A stretch of DNA of 64,000 nt from an uncultured Hyphomicrobiales bacterium (GTDB lineage Bacteria > Pseudomonadota > Alphaproteobacteria > Rhizobiales > Xanthobacteraceae): positions 1 to 64,000 of the forward strand of contig CAIMEA010000204.1 of assembly GCA_903839845.1 (NCBI GenBank), read 5' to 3'. The notes below the pieces were generated by a model. That model was not told the DNA's origin. It searched no databases and saw nothing but the letters and a program-made list of their open reading frames with translations. The position numbers were made by a program, and so were the translations under genes. How positions within the stretch are numbered: position 1 is the stretch's first letter; each line of letters starts with the position of its first letter. Below, piece by piece: positions 40,836 through 48,197 of this stretch.

Positions 40836-41861
40836 ATGCAAGTTAACCGAATGGCGCGGAACGCCACTCTTGCCGCCGCCTTTGCCGTCACCTTCGCCAC
40901 GGTTCTGGCGCCGGCCGCGCCGGCGCAGACCCTCGACAAGGTGCGTTTCGGGACCAATTGGGTGGCCGAGGCCGAGCATGGTGGCTACTACCAGGCGGTC
41001 GCCGACGGCACCTACAAGAAGTACGGACTGGACGTCACCATCGTCCCGGGCGGACCGAATGTGAACAACCGCCTGCTGTTGCCGGTCGGCAAGCTCGACT
41101 TCTTCATGAGCGCCAATTCGCTGCAAAGCTTCGACGCGGTCGAGCAGAATGTCCCCACCATCGCCGTGGCGGCAAGCTTCCAGAAGGACCCGCAGGTTCT
41201 GCTGGCGCATCCCGGCAAGGCCAAAAAACTCGAAGACCTCAAGAGACTGACGCTGCTCGTGTCCAAGGAGGGCATCGCCAGCTATTTTCAGTGGCTGAAA
41301 GCCGACTACGGTTTCGACGAAGCCAAGGTGAAGCCCTACACCTTCAATCCGCAGCCCTTCCTTGCCGACGAGAATACGGCGATGCAAGGCTATGTCACGT
41401 CCGAGCCCTACGCGATCGAGACGCAGGGGCATTTCAAGCCGGAAATTTTTCTGCTCGCCGACCATGGCTTCAACAGCTATTCGACCCTGATCGAGACGCG
41501 GCGCGAACTGGTCGAGAAGAATCCCGCGATGGTGCAACGCTTCGTCGATGCTTCGGCGATCGGCTGGTACCATTACCTTTATGGCGACAGCCGGCCCGGC
41601 AACGAGCTGATTAAAAAACAAAATCCGGAAATGACCGATGCGCTTCTGGCCTATTCCATCGCCAAGATGAAAGAATATGGCATCGTCGATTCCGGCGACG
41701 CCGAGAAGCTCGGCATAGGCGCCATGACCGACGCGCGCATGAAAAGTTTTTTCGACAAGATGGTGCGGGCCGGCGTTGTCAACAAAGCAATCGATTACCG
41801 CAAGGCTTTCACGCTGCAGTTCGTCAACAAGGCCGTTGGCGTCGACTTGCGGCCTAAATGA
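40836..41861 (+). CDS. ABC transporter substrate-binding protein, ThiY/NMT1-THI5 type
   Basis: 341 residues. Sec signal peptide (RNATLAAAFAVTFATVLAPAAPAQT) and mature N-terminus VRFGTNWVAEAEHGGYYQAVADGTYKKYGLDVTIVPGGPNVNN, the signature of pyrimidine/flavin-precursor and related binding proteins. Family members bind formylaminopyrimidine, HMP, riboflavin or amidine-like ligands. ATG 40836 follows AGGGA; the track start is 78 nt too far upstream. TATAAT at 40803-40808 is a possible -10 box. It overlaps the ATPase gene by 4 nt (ATGA). No TPP riboswitch is seen in the leader. Confidence 0.87.
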   Translation: MQVNRMARNATLAAAFAVTFATVLAPAAPAQTLDKVRFGTNWVAEAEHGGYYQAVADGTYKKYGLDVTIVPGGPNVNNRLLLPVGKLDFFMSANSLQSFDAVEQNVPTIAVAASFQKDPQVLLAHPGKAKKLEDLKRLTLLVSKEGIASYFQWLKADYGFDEAKVKPYTFNPQPFLADENTAMQGYVTSEPYAIETQGHFKPEIFLLADHGFNSYSTLIETRRELVEKNPAMVQRFVDASAIGWYHYLYGDSRPGNELIKKQNPEMTDALLAYSIAKMKEYGIVDSGDAEKLGIGAMTDARMKSFFDKMVRAGVVNKAIDYRKAFTLQFVNKAVGVDLRPK

Positions 41862-42613
41862 CCGCGCAAGGCGAGACAATCGTCCGGCTGCGTGACGTCG
41901 GCAAGACGTTCGACAATGGCACCGCCGCGCTCGCCGGACTGACATTCGACGTCGCCGCCGGCGAATTCGTGTCGCTGCTCGGGCCGTCCGGCTGCGGCAA
42001 ATCGACCGCGCTGCGGATTGTCGCGGGCTTAAGCGAAGCGAGCGCCGGCGTCGTCGAGCGACCTAGCGGCTCGCTCGGCTTCGTGTTCCAGGATCCGACC
42101 TTGATGCCGTGGGCGAGCGTCGCGGCGAACGTGTCCTTGCCGTTCAAACTGCGCGGCGCCGATAATGCCCCATCGCGCGCGGCGGTCACGCAGGCTTTGA
42201 CGCGGGTCGGTTTAGGCGAATTTGCCGCCGCCTATCCGCGCCAGCTGTCGGGCGGCATGCGCATGCGCGTCTCGATTGCCCGTGCACTCGTCACCGAGCC
42301 GGCCCTGCTGCTGATGGACGAGCCATTCGCCGCGCTCGATGAGATCACCCGCTTCAAGCTTAACAACGAATTGCTGACATTGTGGCAGGAGCAGTGCTGC
42401 ACGGTGATCTTCGTCACCCATTCGGTGTTCGAGTCGGTCTTCCTGTCGCAACGCATCCTGGTGATGGCGCCGCGGCCGGGCCGTGTGTTCGCCGAAATCG
42501 ACATACCGGCTTCCTATCCGCGCGACGAGCATTTCCGCACCTCGGCTGAATACGCCGATTATTGCCGGCAGGTATCGGAAGCGCTGGCGCAAGCGATGAA
42601 GGTCGGGCCATGA
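41858..42613 (+). CDS. ABC transporter ATP-binding protein (ThiZ/SsuB-like)
   Basis: 251-residue ATPase. Walker A GPSGCGKSTALR, Q loop FVFQDPTLMPWASVAANV, signature LSGGMRMRVSIARAL, Walker B LLLMDEPFAALDEITR and switch His VIFVTHSVFESVFL are intact. It overlaps the binding-protein gene upstream and the permease gene downstream by 4 nt each, so the three are translated together as one transporter. Confidence 0.9.
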   Translation: MTAQGETIVRLRDVGKTFDNGTAALAGLTFDVAAGEFVSLLGPSGCGKSTALRIVAGLSEASAGVVERPSGSLGFVFQDPTLMPWASVAANVSLPFKLRGADNAPSRAAVTQALTRVGLGEFAAAYPRQLSGGMRMRVSIARALVTEPALLLMDEPFAALDEITRFKLNNELLTLWQEQCCTVIFVTHSVFESVFLSQRILVMAPRPGRVFAEIDIPASYPRDEHFRTSAEYADYCRQVSEALAQAMKVGP

Positions 42614-43404
42614 ATCGCGCGGCAAACGAACGTAGGCTGCGCGTCGTCGTGCCACTGGCGATGCTGGCGCTGACCCTGCTCGCCTGGGATCTGGCGGTGC
42701 GGGGTTTTGCGATTCCGCCCTATGTGTTGCCGTCGCCAGTCGTCGTCGCGACGACCTTGATCGACGATCGCGATCTGCTGTGGCAGTCGTTACTGGTCAC
42801 GCTGACCATTACCGCCGAGGGCTTTCTGCTGGCCGGTCTCGGCGGCGTGGCGCTGGCGGTTGCCTTCAATCGATGGCGGATCGCTGAATTCGCGCTTTAT
42901 CCTTACGCGGTCATCTTGCAGGTGACGCCGGTGGTCGCGGTGGCGCCGCTGCTGCTGATCTATCTGCCGCAACCTTTGGCCGTGCTGGCCTGCGCCTGGA
43001 TCGTCGCGTTCTTTCCGGTGCTGGCCAATACCACGCTGGGTCTGAACTCGGTCGACCGCAACCTCGTCGCGCTGTTCCAGCTTTACAAGGCGTCACGCTG
43101 GCAGGTGCTGTTGCGCCTGAAACTGCCGGCGGCGCTGCCGCAAATGCTGGCGGGATTGCGCATCGCCGGCGGCCTGTCGCTGATCGGCGCGGTGGTGGCG
43201 GAAATCGCCGCGGGCTCGGCCGGCGCCGGTTCGGGCCTCGCCTATCGCATCGCCGAATCCGGATATCGCCTCAACATCGCGCGCATGTTCGCGGCATTGC
43301 TGCTGCTGTCGCTGGCCGGCGTCGCCATCTTTTTCGTGCTATCGGCGGTGTCGCATCTCCTGCTGCGCCGCTGGCACGAAAGCGCGGCGAAGCAGGAGAG
43401 CTAG
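42610..43404 (+). CDS. ABC transporter permease (ThiX/SsuC-like)
   Basis: 264-residue membrane protein with about six spans (LRVVVPLAMLALTLLAWDLAVRGF, AEGFLLAGLGGVALAVAF, YPYAVILQVTPVVAVAPLLLIYL, MFAALLLLSLAGVAIFFVLSAVSHLLL). The EAA-type loop is YKASRWQVLLRLKLPAALPQMLAGLRIA. ATG 42610 overlaps the ATPase TGA by 4 nt; the track start at 42562 is inside the ATPase gene. A single permease type implies a homodimer, unlike the two-permease importer at 14-18 kb. Confidence 0.9.
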   Translation: MNRAANERRLRVVVPLAMLALTLLAWDLAVRGFAIPPYVLPSPVVVATTLIDDRDLLWQSLLVTLTITAEGFLLAGLGGVALAVAFNRWRIAEFALYPYAVILQVTPVVAVAPLLLIYLPQPLAVLACAWIVAFFPVLANTTLGLNSVDRNLVALFQLYKASRWQVLLRLKLPAALPQMLAGLRIAGGLSLIGAVVAEIAAGSAGAGSGLAYRIAESGYRLNIARMFAALLLLSLAGVAIFFVLSAVSHLLLRRWHESAAKQES

Positions 43405-43424
43405 TGGTCCGATTCTAACCCGGA

Positions 43425-44750
43425 TCAGAAGGAGGCCTGCGTCATGATTCCCAGCAGGGCCATGACACCGATCACCTCGATCAGGCTGCGGTGAAAGCGG
43501 AACGTCAGCAAGGCCGCGGTCACGGCCAGGACCGTCACGTGGCTGTCGAGCGCGTGTGGATCGAAGGCATACCAGCGCAGCGGTCCCGCATGCATCTCGG
43601 TCACCTTGCCGAACAGCACGTGCAGGGCGAACCACACCGACAGATTGAGGATGACGCCGACCACGGCGGCGGTGATGGCCGCCAGGGCGCCGGCCAGTTT
43701 CCGGTTGCCGCGCAGGTCCTCGATGAATGGCGCGCCGGCGAGGATCCATAATATCGACGGCACGAAGGTGACCCATATCGTCAGCCCGGCGCCAAGCAAA
43801 CCGGCGACAAGCGGCGTGAACGGCGCGGCGTCGCGAAACGCGGCGAGAAAACCGACGAACTGCGTCACCAGAATCAACGGGCCCGGCGTGGTCTCGGCCA
43901 GGCCGAGCGCGTCGACCATTTCCGGCGCGGTCAGCCAGCCATTGGTCTCGACCGCCTGCTGCGCCATGTACGCGAGCACCGCATAGGCGCCGCCGAAGGT
44001 GACGACCGCCAACTTTGAAAAGAACAATCCGATCGAGACCAGCACATGCTGCGGACCCAGCGCGAGCAAGACGACGAGAACGGGCGCCCACCACGTCAAC
44101 AGGCCGACCGGAATGGCAATCGCGGCATGCCGCCAGCGTCCGGCGATCGGCGTGACAACGTTGTCGTTGGCCGGCACGCCGAGGCGCTCCGGATAGGTCT
44201 TGGCGACGAAAAAGCCGACAGCGCCCGCAGCCACGACGATCAGCGGGAAGGGAAGATCGAAAAAAAAGATACCGACGAAGGCGGCGGCCGCGAGTGCCAC
44301 AAGCAATCGGGATTTCAAGGCGCGCTTGCTGATCCGCAGCAAGGCCTCGACGACGATGACCAGCACGGCGGCCTTGATGCCGAATAACGCACCATCGACG
44401 ACGCCGACGCCGCGGCCATAGGCGTAAAGCAGGCTCAAGGCCAGCATCACCACGGCGCCGGGCAGCACGAACAAGATACCGGCGGCCAATCCGCCGCGCA
44501 CGCCATGTAGCAGCCAGCCGGTATAGGTGGCGAGTTGTTGCGCCTCCGGCCCCGGCAGCAGCATGCAGAAGTTCAGCGCGTGCAGATATTGCGCTTCCGG
44601 CACCCATCTCTTCTCGTCGACGACGATGCGATGCATCAAGGCAATCTGGCCGGCCGGCCCGCCGAAGGACAGGCAGCCGATCTTGAACCAGACCTTGAGC
44701 GCTTCGTTGAAGCTCGGCTTCGGCGTGGCTTGTTTGTTGTTGTCCATCAT
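43425..44750 (-). CDS. chrA: Chromate efflux transporter ChrA
   Basis: 441-residue CHR-family membrane protein that exports chromate driven by the membrane potential. It has two homologous halves, each with the family motif: FKIGCLSFGGPAGQIALMHR ... LNFCMLLPGPEAQQLATYTGW in the first, FFSKLAVVTFGGAYAVLAYM ... DALGLAETTPGPLILVTQFVGF in the second. About ten to twelve hydrophobic spans. Start ATG 44750 shares its A with the TAA of the upstream rhodanese-ChrB gene (TAATG), so translation is coupled. The 448-residue track ORF adds a few codons inside that gene. Confidence 0.92.
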   Translation of the reverse strand: MMDNNKQATPKPSFNEALKVWFKIGCLSFGGPAGQIALMHRIVVDEKRWVPEAQYLHALNFCMLLPGPEAQQLATYTGWLLHGVRGGLAAGILFVLPGAVVMLALSLLYAYGRGVGVVDGALFGIKAAVLVIVVEALLRISKRALKSRLLVALAAAAFVGIFFFDLPFPLIVVAAGAVGFFVAKTYPERLGVPANDNVVTPIAGRWRHAAIAIPVGLLTWWAPVLVVLLALGPQHVLVSIGLFFSKLAVVTFGGAYAVLAYMAQQAVETNGWLTAPEMVDALGLAETTPGPLILVTQFVGFLAAFRDAAPFTPLVAGLLGAGLTIWVTFVPSILWILAGAPFIEDLRGNRKLAGALAAITAAVVGVILNLSVWFALHVLFGKVTEMHAGPLRWYAFDPHALDSHVTVLAVTAALLTFRFHRSLIEVIGVMALLGIMTQASF

Positions 44751-45574
44751 TACAGCGCCTTCGCTGGCCAATTGTGCTTCTCGTCGGCGGCAAAGCGCAG
44801 CCCGGCGAACAGCGCATCATAGATGACAAAGCCCTGCTTTAGCAGGCCATGGTCGTCGTCACCGGCCAGAGCCGAAAGGCCAAGCGACACCGCGTGCAGG
44901 CCGGCGGCTTCCGGCGCAAGGTCAAGCCGTGCCGTGTCGGCGCCGCGCACGATCAAGGCCAGCCGGGCGAGCGACGGCTCGCTCTCGATCCCGAACAGCT
45001 TCAACAACGTATCGAAACTGCAGCGCCCGCCCTCATGCGAAATCTCGACGCCTTCGATATCGAACGGGATCGCGCCGAATTCGCGCGCGGCGTCGGCGAC
45101 ATAGGCCGGATCGACGAACAGGAATTTGGCGTCGGCATCGATGAAGCGGCTGATCAGCCACGGGCAGGCGATGCGGTCGATCTTCGGCCGCCGTCGTGTG
45201 ATCCAGCGGCTCGGCCGCTGCGGCATGATGCGGTCGGCTGTCGCGCGGTCGATGAGCGGCAGCTTGGCCTCCAGCCAGGCGCCCTGGCCGCCGGCGAGCA
45301 TCGTGGCGTTATAGCCGTCGGCGCGCAGTTCGGCGGTGATGGTCTGGCTGAGTTCTTTGCCGGCCTTGCAGGCGATGATGATCGGCCGGGCGCGGTCGAG
45401 CGTATCGATCCAACTGGCCAGCGCGGTCGGCTCGCGCCAGACGGAGCCCGGCAGCAATCCGGCGACGGATTCGTAGATGTCGCGGCGGCGCACGTCGATG
45501 AGTTGCGGCGCGCGCGGCGTTGCCATCGCGTGCCAGAGTTCTAAGGGTGAGATCGAGAAGCTTTGCGCAAGCAT
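44750..45574 (-). CDS. Rhodanese-ChrB fusion, chromate resistance protein
   Basis: 274 residues in two parts. Residues ~8-100 are a rhodanese domain (LWHAMATPRAPQLIDVRRRDIYESVAGLLPGSVW, active loop IIACKAGKELSQT with Cys). Residues ~130-270 are the C-terminal domain of ChrB (RPKIDRIACPWLISRFIDADAKFLFVDPAYV, GAIPFDIEGVEISHEGGRCSFDTLLKLFGI), which binds metal or chromate-related ligands. The DNA-binding N-terminus of true ChrB is absent, so it is probably not a regulator. ATG 45574 follows GGAGG (6-nt spacing); the longer track ORF starts upstream of that site. It forms an operon with chrA. Confidence 0.88.
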   Translation of the reverse strand: MLAQSFSISPLELWHAMATPRAPQLIDVRRRDIYESVAGLLPGSVWREPTALASWIDTLDRARPIIIACKAGKELSQTITAELRADGYNATMLAGGQGAWLEAKLPLIDRATADRIMPQRPSRWITRRRPKIDRIACPWLISRFIDADAKFLFVDPAYVADAAREFGAIPFDIEGVEISHEGGRCSFDTLLKLFGIESEPSLARLALIVRGADTARLDLAPEAAGLHAVSLGLSALAGDDDHGLLKQGFVIYDALFAGLRFAADEKHNWPAKAL

Positions 45575-45653
45575 AAGCCCCCTCCATTCATGAAGGAGAC
45601 GGTGCTTGGGCTGTGAAGCCTTCAAAGCGCGGGGCGACCGCCGCTGGCCCCGC
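45575..45653 (-). promoter_or_regulatory. Structured 5' leader of the rhodanese-chrB-chrA operon
   Basis: On the minus strand the predicted leader starts with GCGGGG...CCCCGC (a stable hairpin). GAAGG can pair with CCTTC further on, while the overlapping CTCC can pair with GGAG of the ribosome site (CTCC-TTCATGAAT-GGAG). AGCCC can also pair with GGGCT just before ATG. The competing pairings suggest translation control, possibly by sulfur or chromate state. Structure drawn by eye, not computed. Confidence 0.45.
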
Positions 45654-45659
45654 TGAAAA

Positions 45660-45688
45660 ATTCTAACGCAGTGTGTCGTCACAGGCAA
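45660..45688 (-). promoter_or_regulatory. Promoter of the rhodanese-chrB-chrA operon
   Basis: On the minus strand TTGCCT (45688-45683) and TAGAAT (45665-45660) are separated by exactly 17 nt, a good sigma70-type match. It lies between the upstream TauE/SafE stop and the rhodanese-ChrB gene, so this operon can be transcribed independently. Confidence 0.6.
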
Positions 45689-45691
45689 GCG

Positions 45692-46432
45692 TTAGTGAAA
45701 GAACGCCGGAGCGACCAGCGACACGCCGGATATCAGCAGCAAAACGAGAATGGCTTTGCGGAAGGCCGCGTCATCGAGCCTGCCGTAGAGCCTGACGCCG
45801 AGCCACAGGCCGAGCAACAGCGCCGGCAGGCCCATGACGAAGAGTTTGACGATATCCATGTTGAACAGGTGGCCCGCGGCCGCGAATGTCAGCGTCGCCA
45901 TCGTCATGGTGAAGAACAGCACGGGCTGAAACACGGCGCGCTGCGCGTCCTTCGCGCCGCCGCCGAGTTGCACCCAGATCGTGCTGATGACGCCGCCCAG
46001 CCCGGTGAGACCGCCGAGCAGGCCGTTGAGAACGCCAATGCCGCCATCCAGTGCCGGATTGGACTTGATGGGCGTCAATGTCGGCCGCGCCAGATTATAG
46101 GTGCTGTACGCGATCAGCAGGATGCCGACGCCGATGCGCAGATGCGCGGGATTTAGATACGTCACCAGATAAGCGCCGAGCGGCACGCCGATCGCGCCGC
46201 CGATCACGAAGGGCAGGATTCGCCGCCACTGCAAGGCGTGGCGGACTTTCCAGACGCCATAGGCCTGATTGACGATGCCATAGGCCGCGATCAGCACCGC
46301 CGTTTGCAGCGGCGTGAGAATTTGCAACCAGATGCCCGAGACGACCAGCCCGGCGGCGAAGCCGGTCAAGCCGCTGGTGAAGCCGCCAAGAAATGTCGCG
46401 AGAAAAAAAAGCCCGATTACCATGCCATCCAT
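45692..46432 (-). CDS. TauE/SafE family sulfite/organosulfonate exporter, copy A
   Basis: 246-residue inner-membrane protein with about eight spans (MVIGLFFLATFLGGFTSGLTGFAAGLVVSGIWLQILTPLQTAVLIAAYGIV; GGAIGVPLGAYLVTYLNP; LNGLLGGLTGLGGVISTIWVQL). The two Gly-rich halves are typical of DUF81/TauE. Family members export sulfite, sulfoacetate or related sulfur compounds. ATG 46432 has GGAGC 6 nt upstream. Copy B (46560-47300) has the same length and alignable sequence, so the two are tandem duplicates that have since diverged. It lies between copy B and the chromate operon. Confidence 0.88.
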   Translation of the reverse strand: MDGMVIGLFFLATFLGGFTSGLTGFAAGLVVSGIWLQILTPLQTAVLIAAYGIVNQAYGVWKVRHALQWRRILPFVIGGAIGVPLGAYLVTYLNPAHLRIGVGILLIAYSTYNLARPTLTPIKSNPALDGGIGVLNGLLGGLTGLGGVISTIWVQLGGGAKDAQRAVFQPVLFFTMTMATLTFAAAGHLFNMDIVKLFVMGLPALLLGLWLGVRLYGRLDDAAFRKAILVLLLISGVSLVAPAFFH

Positions 46433-46521
46433 AGGTCGCTCCAAAGCGGAAGTGACCAGCGCTTGGATGGAGGAGGACCATCTGGAGGGGAGGCTGTTTG
46501 ATCCCCTGCATGACGACTATA
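46433..46521 (-). promoter_or_regulatory. -10 box and conserved structured leader of TauE/SafE copy A
   Basis: Minus strand: TATAGT (46521-46516), preceded by TTGAGA at 16 nt. The leader then has AGGGG...CAGCCTCCCCT (hairpin), GATGG, an 18-nt block CATCCAAGCGCTGGTCAC, and GCGACCTATGGATGGC across the start. CATCC and GGTC can pair with GGATG and GACC around the start codon; GATGG can instead pair with CCATC. The same blocks, in the same order, precede copy B. Confidence 0.6.
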
Positions 46522-46532
46522 CCGGAATGTCC

Positions 46533-46550
46533 GGCCATCTCAAGATGGCC
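46533..46550 (-). other. Perfect hairpin just past the stop of TauE/SafE copy B
   Basis: ggccatc (46533-46539) pairs with gatggcc (46544-46550), loop tcaa. There is no T run, so it is at most a partial terminator or RNA-stabilising structure, placed just upstream of the copy A promoter. Confidence 0.4.
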
Positions 46551-46559
46551 GATGAAGGG

Positions 46560-47300
46560 TCAGCCAAACATCGACATCGGCACGATCAGAACGACCCCCG
46601 ACAGCAGCAACAGATAAAGAATGACCTTGCGAAAAGCCATCTCGTCGAGATGGCCGTACAGCTTCAAGCCCACCCAGACGCCAGCGGCGAGAAGCGGCAA
46701 GCCCATGGCATAAATCTTGAGGAGTGCGATGGTGATCGTGCCGTTCACCGTCAAGGATGTGGCCGTCAGAATGAACGCGGCCAGGATTACCGGCTGGAAG
46801 ATCGCCCGCTGTTCGTCCTTTCGCCAGCCGCGCAATTGGCACCAGATGGTGATGATCGGACCGGCGAGTCCCGTCATGCCGCCGAGAATGCCGTTGATGA
46901 TGCCAATACCGAAATCGGCGCGGATGTCGGTTCGAATCGTATGCACTGTCGGCCGCAGCAGGAAGAAGCTGCTGTAGGCGACGAGCAGGACACCAACGGC
47001 GGTGCGCAGGTAATCCGGGTTGGTGAAGGTAAGCAGCGCGGCGCCGAGCGGAACCCCGATGACGCCGCCGGCGATGAACGGCGCTACTGTGCGCCAGTTC
47101 AGCGCATGCCGCAGCTTCCAGATGCTGTAGGTCTGGACCAAAAGACCGTAACCGACGATGAGAGCCGCGGTCTGCGCCGGGGTGAGGATGTGCAGCCAGA
47201 TGCCGGAGACCACCAGGCCCATGGCAAATCCGGCCAGCCCAGAAACGATGCCGCCAAAGAACACCGAAAACAGGAAAAGCGCCAGCGTCAGGCCATCCAT
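46560..47300 (-). CDS. TauE/SafE family sulfite/organosulfonate exporter, copy B
   Basis: 246 residues, same length and organisation as copy A: MDGLTLALFLFSVFFGGIVSGLAGFAMGLVVSGIWLHILTPAQTAALIVGYGLL aligns directly with MDGMVIGLFFLATFLGGFTSGLTGFAAGLVVSGIWLQILTPLQTAVLIAAYGIV. The second half has IINGILGGMTGLAGPIITIWCQLRG. ATG 47300 follows GGGGC; the track start at 47369 would read through the leader. It is the first gene on the minus strand of this block and is divergent from the SDR gene. Two non-identical exporters suggest different substrates or expression conditions. Confidence 0.88.
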   Translation of the reverse strand: MDGLTLALFLFSVFFGGIVSGLAGFAMGLVVSGIWLHILTPAQTAALIVGYGLLVQTYSIWKLRHALNWRTVAPFIAGGVIGVPLGAALLTFTNPDYLRTAVGVLLVAYSSFFLLRPTVHTIRTDIRADFGIGIINGILGGMTGLAGPIITIWCQLRGWRKDEQRAIFQPVILAAFILTATSLTVNGTITIALLKIYAMGLPLLAAGVWVGLKLYGHLDEMAFRKVILYLLLLSGVVLIVPMSMFG

Positions 47301-47404
47301 AGGTCGCCCCGTAAGATAGACGTGACCAGCGCTTGGATGCGACCTTTGGACGGATGGCTGCCATCGCAAGGGGAGGCTGCTATTTCCCCTACAATCGGAT
47401 TATA
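47301..47404 (-). promoter_or_regulatory. -10 box and conserved structured leader of TauE/SafE copy B
   Basis: Minus strand: TATAAT (47404-47399) in GGTATAATC, then AGGGGAAATAGCAGCCTCCCCT, GATGGCAGCCATC (a short hairpin), an inserted segment absent from copy A, the identical 18-nt block CATCCAAGCGCTGGTCAC, and GCGACCTATGGATGGC across the start. The conserved blocks keep the same pairing options as in copy A, including GGTC/GACC and CATCC/GGATG around the start codon. Confidence 0.6.
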
Positions 47405-47441
47405 CCATCACTCAAGCGAAAACAAACGTGGGGAAGCGCCT

Positions 47442-48197
47442 ATGTCCAACAAGATCGATTTGAATGGCAAATTCGCCGTCGTCACTGGCGGCGCGCAAGG
47501 CATCGGCCGCGCCATCGTCGAGCGCTTTCTCGATTCCGGCGCCACGGTCGCGATCTGGGACCGCGATCTGGATTTCGCGAAAAAGACCGTTGCGGAACTG
47601 GCCAAACGCGGCCGCGTCGAAGCGGTCGCCGTCGATGTCAGCGATTATGCCTCGGTCGAAAAGGCGCGCGACCAGACCGCGACGCTGTTTGGCCGCATCG
47701 ATATTCTCGTCAACAATGCCGGCGTCGCCGGGATGAATACGACGACATGGGAATATCCGGTCGAGGAATGGCGCAAGGTCATGTCGATCAATCTCGACGG
47801 CCCGTTCCACTGCTGCAAAGCCATTGCGCCTGTTATGATCGCGCAGAATTATGGCCGCATCGTCAACATCGCCTCGGTCGCCGGCAAGGAAGGCAATCCG
47901 AACGCGCCGGCTTATTCCGCCTCGAAGGCCGGCGTCATTTCGCTGACCAAGTCGCTGGCCAAGGAAACCGCGAACAAGGACATCTCGGTCAACTGCATCA
48001 CGCCGGCGGCGGCGCGCACCGCGATCTTCGATCAGATGACGCAGACGCATATCGACTTCATGCTGTCGAAAATTCCGCGTGGACGTTTCGTGCTGGTCGA
48101 TGAGATCGCGGCGCTCGCCGCGTTCTGCGCCTCGGCCGATTGTTCGTTCACCACTGGCGCGGCCTTCGACATTTCCGGCGGGCGGGCAACCTATTGA
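47442..48197 (+). CDS. Short-chain dehydrogenase/reductase (FabG-like)
   Basis: 251-residue NAD(P)-dependent oxidoreductase. FAVVTGGAQGIGRAIVERFL is the glycine-rich loop, AIWDRDLDFAKK places Asp after the second strand (NAD preference), LVNNAGVAG follows, and catalytic residues are Ser in RIVNIASVAGKEG and Tyr/Lys in AYSASKAGV. SGGRAT is the C-terminal motif. ATG 47442 has GGGGA upstream. It overlaps the DMT gene by 4 nt. Substrate unknown; SDRs of this type act on 3-oxoacyl groups, sugars or alcohols. Confidence 0.9.
   Translation: MSNKIDLNGKFAVVTGGAQGIGRAIVERFLDSGATVAIWDRDLDFAKKTVAELAKRGRVEAVAVDVSDYASVEKARDQTATLFGRIDILVNNAGVAGMNTTTWEYPVEEWRKVMSINLDGPFHCCKAIAPVMIAQNYGRIVNIASVAGKEGNPNAPAYSASKAGVISLTKSLAKETANKDISVNCITPAAARTAIFDQMTQTHIDFMLSKIPRGRFVLVDEIAALAAFCASADCSFTTGAAFDISGGRATY

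Noticed and set aside
44750-45574. ChrB transcription regulator
   Set aside because: Only the C-terminal ChrB domain is present, fused to a rhodanese domain; no helix-turn-helix or DNA-binding N-terminus is seen.
46314-47441. N-terminal 376 residues of the 627-residue ORF ending with the SDR
   Set aside because: This part is antisense to the TauE/SafE copies; the SDR starts at ATG 47442 with its own ribosome site. Not a fusion protein.
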